A stretch of DNA of 17,632 nt, from the NCBI GenBank assembly GCA_002751075.1, contig NAOQ01000741.1, forward strand, positions 6,140 to 23,771. The letters are read 5' to 3'. This DNA is from Ichthyophonus hoferi. Lineage: Eukaryota; Opisthokonta; Ichthyosporea; Ichthyophonida; Ichthyophonidae. Positions within the stretch are counted from its first letter, which is position 1, and each line of letters begins with the position of its first letter. Below are positions 11,363 to 17,632 of the stretch, piece by piece. The notes beneath the pieces were generated by a model. That model saw only the letters and a program-made list of their open reading frames with translations, was not told where the DNA came from and did not search any database. The position numbers were made by a program, and so were the translations under genes.

Positions 11363-12640
11363 TCAAAGAACTTCTGAGCATTGTGAATAACACCTGGTTA
11401 AGATGTTTACTGACCCTGTTTTGTTAAGGATGTCAGGAACTATATTTTGATGAAGAATTTGGTGTTTCCTCAGATAAATGCTGAAGGCTGAGTTGAAAAT
11501 CTCAAATCCATTATCAGTCACTAATGTTGACAAGGGTTTTTCATGTTTAGCCATAGAATGAGCACAAAAAGATTTGAAACAGTTAAATGTCTCAGATCCC
11601 TTCCTAATGAGAAAAACAATCACGTAGTGTGAATACCCATCAGTAAACATAATCATATAGTTGTACCAAGAGTAAGATTGCTGAATTAGACTAGCTAAGT
11701 TTGAATATATTCTTTTTAAAACTCTTGTAGTTTTGTCTACATGGTCAGGATAAGAATCATGCTTGGTCTTGAACCTATTTAAAGCCTCACACTTTTCGGT
11801 TGAGCTTCCTTCCACATTGGTGTCACCTAGCGACAGGGCTAAAGACATAGAACCTGTACTAGAATGCACGAATATTGATTAGATAATTTGATAAGGCATA
11901 AATTTTGTCTTTGTAGTTGATTAGGTTTTGCTTACAATTTTTACCTAATTGCTTGAAAAATTTACCTAGCAGTTGATATCCTTGGTCTCTACATTAGATT
12001 TAGAGATTATGGCGAGATTGACTTTGGTTTTGTTTTGGGACCACAAATTTTTTATTTAAAGGACAGAATATTTTCCATCAAGTTTGTAGACACAGTCATT
12101 AACTGCGTTCCCTTAGAGCATGATATTTGCATTCTGTTTGATGAAACTCTTCTTTAAAACAGTTGTTATGCATTTGCTCCTCAGAGAAAGTAAATAAACC
12201 ACAATCTTTAGGTCCAGGACGTAAAACTTGTTGGTCATTGCTACTATCCTTTCAGCATTACCAGCTGTCATAATTAAGTTGATACTTCCAGAACCTAAAG
12301 CAAAGTATTGTTCTGTTTATTTATTCATCAAATAATGTTGGAAATCACTGGGATGAGGTGCAGGAAATCCCCCTTGCAGTAGTACAGGTGCCTTGAAAAT
12401 ACACTCTCTAACACAAAGGCACCTACATTAGGGGTGAATGAGATAGCAATTCGTTTATTTATGATGCAGCTATCCAGGATAGGGACTCCCATACCACACG
12501 TGCCTTAGAAGAAGGCTTCTTATTGTCCTTCTTTCATGGTTTCCAGAAAAAGATTTGAACTCTTGATTGCCTCCCATTGTTTCTATAATTTCTTCTCATT
12601 ACACTTGGGACTACCCCACTTGGTGTAACTGATGAATTAC
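11363..12640 (-). mobile_element. Fossil Ty1/copia fragment C: integrase, with probable protease/gag remains
   Basis: The frame at 11869-11363 carries the copia integrase core (rve fold) pattern, with stretches such as YMIMFTDGYSHYVIVF and LSTLVTDNGFEIFNSAF. To the right, in the order expected for a minus-strand copia element, weaker traces at about 12050-12640 resemble the protease and pre-integrase region and possibly the end of gag. RT and RNase H are not attached to its left. The fragment is broken by many changes and is old. It could be the 5' half of a once longer relative of elements A and B, or an unrelated copia insertion. The integrase call is firm; the protease/gag part is tentative. 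Confidence 0.75.
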
Positions 12641-14952
12641 TCATTATCTTCAGTGTTAAACAAAACTTCAACTTGTGTGAGTGAGCCTTTACAGTTCTCA
12701 CACTAAATATTTTTAGAGTTAAAATAACCTAAATTGTCATTTCTATAATTGAATTATTTGAAAGATGTTATAATTGCAAATATTAATGATCACATACAAA
12801 TCAATAATTCATTACTATCACGGGACTAAACAAAGTCTAAATCAATGATCATTATACACTATTATACCACACCAATCAACATACAGCTGGAAACAACTCT
12901 TTGAGGGTGAAATTACTAGATCCCCGTAGATATCTCTTAGGTAGATAAACAATACAATACTATTTACTATTATATATTATTACTGCATGCATATAAACTA
13001 TATTAAGGTAGAATTAGATTATTGGATCAGCACACCTAAGTGTTAGAAACAACTATCAGATCATACATCAATGCTTACCATAAAATTGATAATGTTCAAA
13101 CTCGGGTCACAGCTAATAAGGTTTGGCTTGACTATTATTAATTAATTAGTATATCATAATTAACTAAGCACAACAAAGTACTTAACTATGACCTCTAGTA
13201 AGTATAAAAGGTAATAGCTGTGCTAGCATTTATTAATGATTTAATTACAACACAAGCAAATAGTTACATGACCTGCCTGGCCATCTACTAAGTATTTTAG
13301 CTAAGACAAAATAAAACCAGCTTTTGGCGAGCTTCCTGAAAGATCCCATACTACTATACTACTGGCTTAAAACTTAACATATCTTTGAAAGCCTCCAATC
13401 TACAGACAATTAATATATTAGATACTCTACACCTGCACCACGGGTATTTGGAGACCACCTCTAAATTAACCAATCCATGCATTACTTCTTTGTTAATTAA
13501 CACTGACCACAACAAGCAACTATGCTATTCCCCCCTTAACAATCAAGAGTCACTTAACTTGGAATACCTCAAGATACGCTCTAGCAGTGAAAGACAAGTT
13601 GACAATCTCATAAGGGAGTCATTATCTATAGGCATCGATAGAGGTTGATTCGGTATTAATTAGATCTGCAATAAAAGAACTATAGCAGCACAATCAAATC
13701 ACTTTAGGGCTTGGAGTAAAACACCATTATTCAAACATTGCCACGTTAATTAATCGGGAAGCCAAGAATACTATGATGCTGAACTTTAATTAAAAAGAAA
13801 CACACGAATGTATTATGACAACCCTCTGTACTGGGGCCAGCAGCTTTGAATCAACACCATAGCACTCGATAGGACTAATGTCAACCTTAGTCCTACTCTA
13901 GCTATTTATTATCAAGTTTATTTTTTTATTCTTGCTGATGTTATTGAACTCTCAGAATTCTTTTTATTATCAATTTCCAATATTTTTATATCACAAAGTT
14001 CTGCTATTATATAGAAATACACAAGTGTGTGTAATGTTACCAGGATCTGATTTCTCAAAGGAAAACTTGTTGCAATTTCTTAAGTTCTTTATTCTTTCTG
14101 GAATGAATTTCTTTCTTTTACCTACAGGTTGGCTAGCTGTAATTTAACTATTATTTGAGTCACGAATGTGTTAAAAGTAAGAGTAACTGTGTTAAGTATA
14201 TTTATGTATTTTTTGCTTGGTGTATATGTTAGCTTCCTTACACATAACTAAATTGACAGAAAATCAAGCATTGTTTGAGCATTTTAACTTTAATTAAGCA
14301 ATGGGTTTCTAAGACTACCCAAAAAGCCAGTTTCTGGTTCCAAGATTATTTTGATTGATCAACCAACCATGTTGCGTAAAAAAACATTTGGTAGTTTAAC
14401 TATGTATCCAATGAGATTAAATCTGATGGATTTCAACCCATCGCATTTCAGCTCAAATTTCTTTGTCCATCCATGAATATTTTAACTGAATAAAGCATTT
14501 TTGGTCATAATTACAAATTCCCCCATCAATTGATTGATCATCGAAAATTTTAAGTAGATACCCAATAACAGGATAGAATTATGATTATTTCCAACATCTC
14601 ATTCTTAATTGTGTTTTCCATGTATCACAGAACATGTGAATTGTCTGAGTACGCAGGAGAAGGTTGGGTTTTAAGTGTAAAAACACGGGCCACTTGGGAA
14701 TAATGTACTTTCATACTTTTATACCATGTTTATTTGCCAAATATGTCACAGACCTGCCAAGCAATGGTGATATACACGGTGCAGTGGTAGTTACATAGAT
14801 CTATTACATACCCCGTGTGAATATTCTACTTATAAAGCACACTACAATGTAGTGATACTTAGATTGATCATTACTTATGATAGAGATATCTTATTGCCAT
14901 CATCGTAGCCTCCTAAGAGAAAAAATAAAGCTTACATTAAATCGGGAGGCAT
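12641..14952. other. Intergenic stretch with no supported gene
   Basis: This is AT-rich sequence with no recognisable host or retroelement domain on either strand. The longest open frames, an 87-codon frame at 13385-13648 and a 71-codon frame at 13932-14147 (plus), have no family signature I know and no clear regulatory context. Some of it may be retroelement sequence too old to recognise, because the integrase/protease fossil ends at its left edge. Confidence 0.5.
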
Positions 14953-14958
14953 TTTATT
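14953..14958 (-). terminator. Poly(A) signal AATAAA of the NOLC1-like gene
   Basis: AATAAA on the minus strand lies 62 nt past the stop codon. A T-rich stretch follows downstream on the minus strand (about 14918-14930). The 3' UTR would be about 100 nt. This is position-based inference; the cleavage site itself cannot be read. Confidence 0.6.
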
Positions 14959-15020
14959 CGAATTTTTCTGCAGTGATGTATATGGGAGCTTGCTAAATCT
15001 ATACAGGACATATAGGATAT

Positions 15021-17631
15021 TTAGTCATCAAATTTGATGGAGTGAACACTATGCATATCAATCTTGCCACCCCTGTAAGAACCTCTCTTCTTCTTGTTCT
15101 TTTCCTTAGTGAATCCCTTGCCTCGTGTCTTGATAAGATCTATATTTGCCTTCTCTCCCCATGAACCGGAGGCTCCACTCTATCACGTTGAATATTGAGT
15201 TGTTAGTGACAGAGGCCATGACCAATAATTCAAATGAGGAAAATATAAGAAGTATACAGAAATAGATAAATAAAGCTAAAGACCCATGACCTAATAACGA
15301 CCTCATATATCATCAAGAAGTTGTTTTGAGATTCCAATCCAGTACTCCGACCCAGCCATAACCCTTATTGATGGGTAATTCTTGGCCTAACCAAGATGCC
15401 AAAAGATATGCTAAAGTAGATAAAGCTGATTTGCGAGCATGTCAATATAAGATCTAAAATCAATTAGGCAGTAAGAAAATCCCTCAAGCCCTAAAAAAAG
15501 TGAGAAAACAAAGAAAACCTTTGGGCATATATATGTAATAATGCAGTAAGAGTTAGAACCCTACGCATAGTAGCACCATGTTTAAATGCCTTCCATCACG
15601 TTATTTTCTACACAATTGAGGGTCATGTACAATTACCAGCCTATATTTGCTTAGCCTAGAAATAAGAAAACAGTATAGGAAAACCAACCTTAGCAAAGAA
15701 AGAGTTATCAGCCAATCTGTGGTCAACCTCAACCTCTTCAGCAATTACGCGTTTGAATGGGGCGTTGGTGCGAGGTGGCCTTTGGCCCTTGTTCTCCTGC
15801 ATATATTAACATATGAGTTACTCATTCATTATCCATCTCAAACAATATCCTCAATCTATATATTCACAATAATAACATTCAAATCCAAGTATACTCACTT
15901 CTTATATAGGCGTAGTATAAATCCATAATGTTTTTTTTTTTTCAAATATATAAATTTTAAAGAAGTGATGGCCAGTTTTATGGTAAGCCATGAATTGAGG
16001 TACAGGCGGTGGGAAGAGGATAGCATATAAGCAGAAAATATAGGAAAAAAGAAAGAAATGTGTATAGGCATATATACATTGATCGTGGGTGTACATAATA
16101 CGTGCACACGTATATTCATTCACCCTTAACTATATACAAACATGTCATAACTCTTCATATAAAAAAACAAAACTTTCTAGTAATCCAGGCTCACCTTAAC
16201 AACAGATGCACTCTCGCTAGTTTTAGCTTTTTTTATGGGGGCATCTTCCTCACTGCTCCTATTAATGGGAAAACGAACACCATGAGTAGCCTTTCAGGAA
16301 TATATATCTAGCATAAAGAGTTCTAAGGAGATCATGTGTTGTCTATATTCTGAAGAAATGTATTGCAATCAATGTTGACAGTTGTGCCATTATTCAGTAA
16401 TAGTTTCTCAGGGGATAGAGTACTAGTTAATGATTTCGAGGTGAGTGAAACCTCTCTAAGTCTTTCATTTTTTTTTTGGCTGAAAAGTATTTTAAGTCGA
16501 ATGGCTTGGGTATGTTGTGTTGTTAGTGTCTATAGTAGCCGGTGATGTATGCATTAATCGTGATGACAATTGACTTGATTGTGATGATTTCTAAATGTGT
16601 TGCGCAATGACTTTTATAAGCCCAGGGGATTGTGTATAATACTTTTGATGGTGATAAATCATTATACAATATATTGTAATTGATATTCAACAATAATCAG
16701 AATTACATTTATCCTCGTACGTGTACAGCTATATAGTCAAATAACATTCACGGAAATAAGGTTAACAGAGACAGCAAGGCCTAGGGAGAATGAGCGGTAG
16801 TCACGGTGTGGCTGGGTGTATAAGAGGGGTGTAGATATAATCAAGAAGTTACGCTACAGTGTATATAGGGGGATGATAGTAGGCATTGGCAATGGCAGAA
16901 CACACAATGAATATATAAAACATAACACAATGATCCACTGCATGCAACCTGGCTCAACAAAGTCCATGCCACAATACTTACTGTGTAGTGCTTCTCTTTG
17001 TACCCTGAGAGGCGTCCTCCTACCACCAATAGTAGAATGTTAGTATGACACTCAATCGCTGCTAATCTATACACCTTTCACCACTACAACCAGTTTTATG
17101 GTTGATCATCACTGCAATCTGTATCCATATAAGCACAAAAGCATATTCATCGATATAAATCCAAATATCATTGGCTTCATAAAATCAAATAACAAGAAAA
17201 GCAATAAGAACCTCTATTTACATACAAATATTTTGAGCCAGAAAGAAAAGAGGAAAGGTCAGAAGAGGAGAAAACTGCATTGCGAATCGTGGAAGGAGAA
17301 AAAATAATAAGTTATGGTGTTTACACACCTCCTGTTCCTCTGAGGAGCTGCTCTTCTCCTCAGAGCTTTCCTTCTTAGGCTTCCTTTCCTCTTCCTCCGA
17401 GCTCTCCTCCTCACTGCTCTCCTCCTCAGAGCTTTCTTTCTTAGAGGTCTTCTTCTTAGGCCTATCTTCCTCTTCCTCCGAGCTTTCCTCCTCAGAGCTC
17501 TCCTCCTCAGAGCTTTCCTTCTTGGATTCCTTCTTCTTAGGCTTCTCTTCCTCTTCCTCTTCCTCAGAGCTCTCCTCCTCAGAGCTCTCCTCCTCAGAGC
17601 TTTCCTTCTTGGATTTCTTCTTCTTAGGCTT
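15021..17631 (-). CDS. NOLC1: NOLC1/Nopp140/SRP40-like nucleolar phosphoprotein, C-terminal part, five exons, 5' end outside window
   Basis: Exons read on the minus strand are 17631-17329, 17019-16982, 16258-16195, 15796-15689 and 15179-15021 (TAA). Introns begin GTGTGT, GTAAGT, GTGAGC and GTTGGT and all end in AG. Phases fit: the first, third and fourth junctions fall between codons, while CA|G splits a Gln codon at the second. The product is 223 residues. Residues 1-101 alternate Lys/Pro-rich blocks with SSEEE clusters, residues 102-135 form a linker ([10 protein letters not shown]..., then [12 protein letters not shown]...), and the rest is an SRP40 C-terminal domain. That domain begins at NAPFKRV, runs through LADNSFFAK and SGSWGEKAN, and ends [20 protein letters not shown] then HSIKFDD. 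This family (Nopp140 in animals, SRP40 in yeast) is a nucleolar chaperone linked to snoRNP assembly and rRNA transcription, heavily phosphorylated by casein kinase 2. WGEKAN and [16 protein letters not shown] resemble fungal members. The N-terminus, where a LisH domain would be expected, is off the window. An extra in-frame exon inside the 723-nt intron cannot be excluded. Confidence 0.93.
15202..15208 (-). promoter_or_regulatory. CACTAAC branch site of the last intron
   Basis: The minus strand reads CACTAAC about 22 nt before the acceptor TAG at 15182-15180, which begins the final exon. The intron spans 15688-15180 (509 nt). Confidence 0.7.
17039..17045 (-). promoter_or_regulatory. TACTAAC branch site of the first visible intron
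   Basis: The minus strand reads TACTAAC, the perfect consensus branch sequence, about 20 nt upstream of the acceptor AG at 17021-17020. The intron (17328-17020, 309 nt) starts GTGTGT. This supports the short 38-nt exon that follows. Confidence 0.75.
17329..17631 (-). repeat. In-frame Lys-rich / Ser-Glu-rich repeat modules in the NOLC1-like exon
   Basis: This exon encodes three near-identical modules of 27-29 residues and a shortened fourth. Each module has a basic block ([29 protein letters not shown]) followed by three SSEEE clusters, so the DNA repeats with a period of about 81-87 bp. The fourth module is short ([17 protein letters not shown]) and leads to the donor site. Both serines of each SSEEE have an acidic residue at +3, which fits casein kinase 2 sites. 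The alternation of basic and acidic-serine blocks is the defining layout of the Nopp140 central region. Near-identity of the DNA units suggests copy-number change by slippage or unequal exchange. The array continues past the right edge. Confidence 0.9.
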
Positions 17632-17632
17632 C

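Noticed and set aside
13385-13648. 87-codon plus-strand open frame as a gene
   Set aside because: No recognisable domain, biased low-complexity composition or clear start context; one frame of this size is expected by chance in AT-rich DNA with reduced stops.
14925-14930. Plus-strand AATAAA as the end of a convergent gene
   Set aside because: No plus-strand coding region or splice pattern is visible to its left; AATAAA is frequent in AT-rich DNA.
15647-15928. 93-codon plus-strand open frame
   Set aside because: Antisense shadow of the NOLC1-like exon 15796-15689 and its flanking introns.
16816-17074. Overlapping open frames on both strands
   Set aside because: They cover the 38-nt exon and adjacent introns; neither frame carries a domain, whereas the spliced reading does.

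Overview
The window is AT-rich eukaryotic DNA, about two thirds A+T by eye. The strongest signals are one spliced host gene at the right edge and, to its left, roughly 12 kb of old, broken Ty1/copia retrotransposon debris. No bacterial-style operons, tRNA or rRNA genes or CRISPR arrays are visible. Spliceosomal introns with CTAAC-type branch sites (one a perfect TACTAAC), together with heavy copia content, suggest a repeat-rich nuclear genome. The C-terminal residues of the host protein look closer to fungal SRP40 than to plant or animal Nopp140. An early-diverging or repeat-bloated fungus is therefore my first guess, but the lineage is not proven; the introns of 309 to 723 nt are long for most fungi.

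Right end (15021-17631, minus strand): the 3' five exons of a NOLC1/Nopp140/SRP40-like nucleolar phosphoprotein gene, whose 5' part lies beyond base 17632. I worked out the splice sites by eye. All four junctions keep frame and give a 223-residue C-terminal part: a Lys-rich/Ser-Glu-rich repeat tail, a short linker and a complete SRP40 C-terminal domain ending at a TAA. An AATAAA lies 62 nt past the stop.

Left and middle (about 790-10633): four related long terminal repeats (LTRs) of roughly 0.5-0.6 kb (about 791-1294, 2777-4814 with an interruption, 7303-7871, 10057-10633). The best preserved is bounded by TGTTG...CAACA. The last three LTRs enclose two minus-strand copia remnants placed head to tail and sharing the middle LTR. 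Each holds reverse transcriptase and RNase H but has no integrase between its right LTR and the RT-side linker. A separate copia RT fragment on the plus strand lies between the first two LTRs. A further minus-strand fragment at 11363-12640 holds integrase and, less surely, protease/gag remains. All are fossils with many breaks.

Between the retroelement debris and the host gene (about 12641-14952), and at 1-790, 1756-2776, 3084-4640 and 10634-11224, I see no gene I can support. I found no convincing new biological system. The points most worth a second look are the shared-LTR tandem array with the same missing integrase block in both units, and the host gene's split C-terminus, which simple ORF calling misses.
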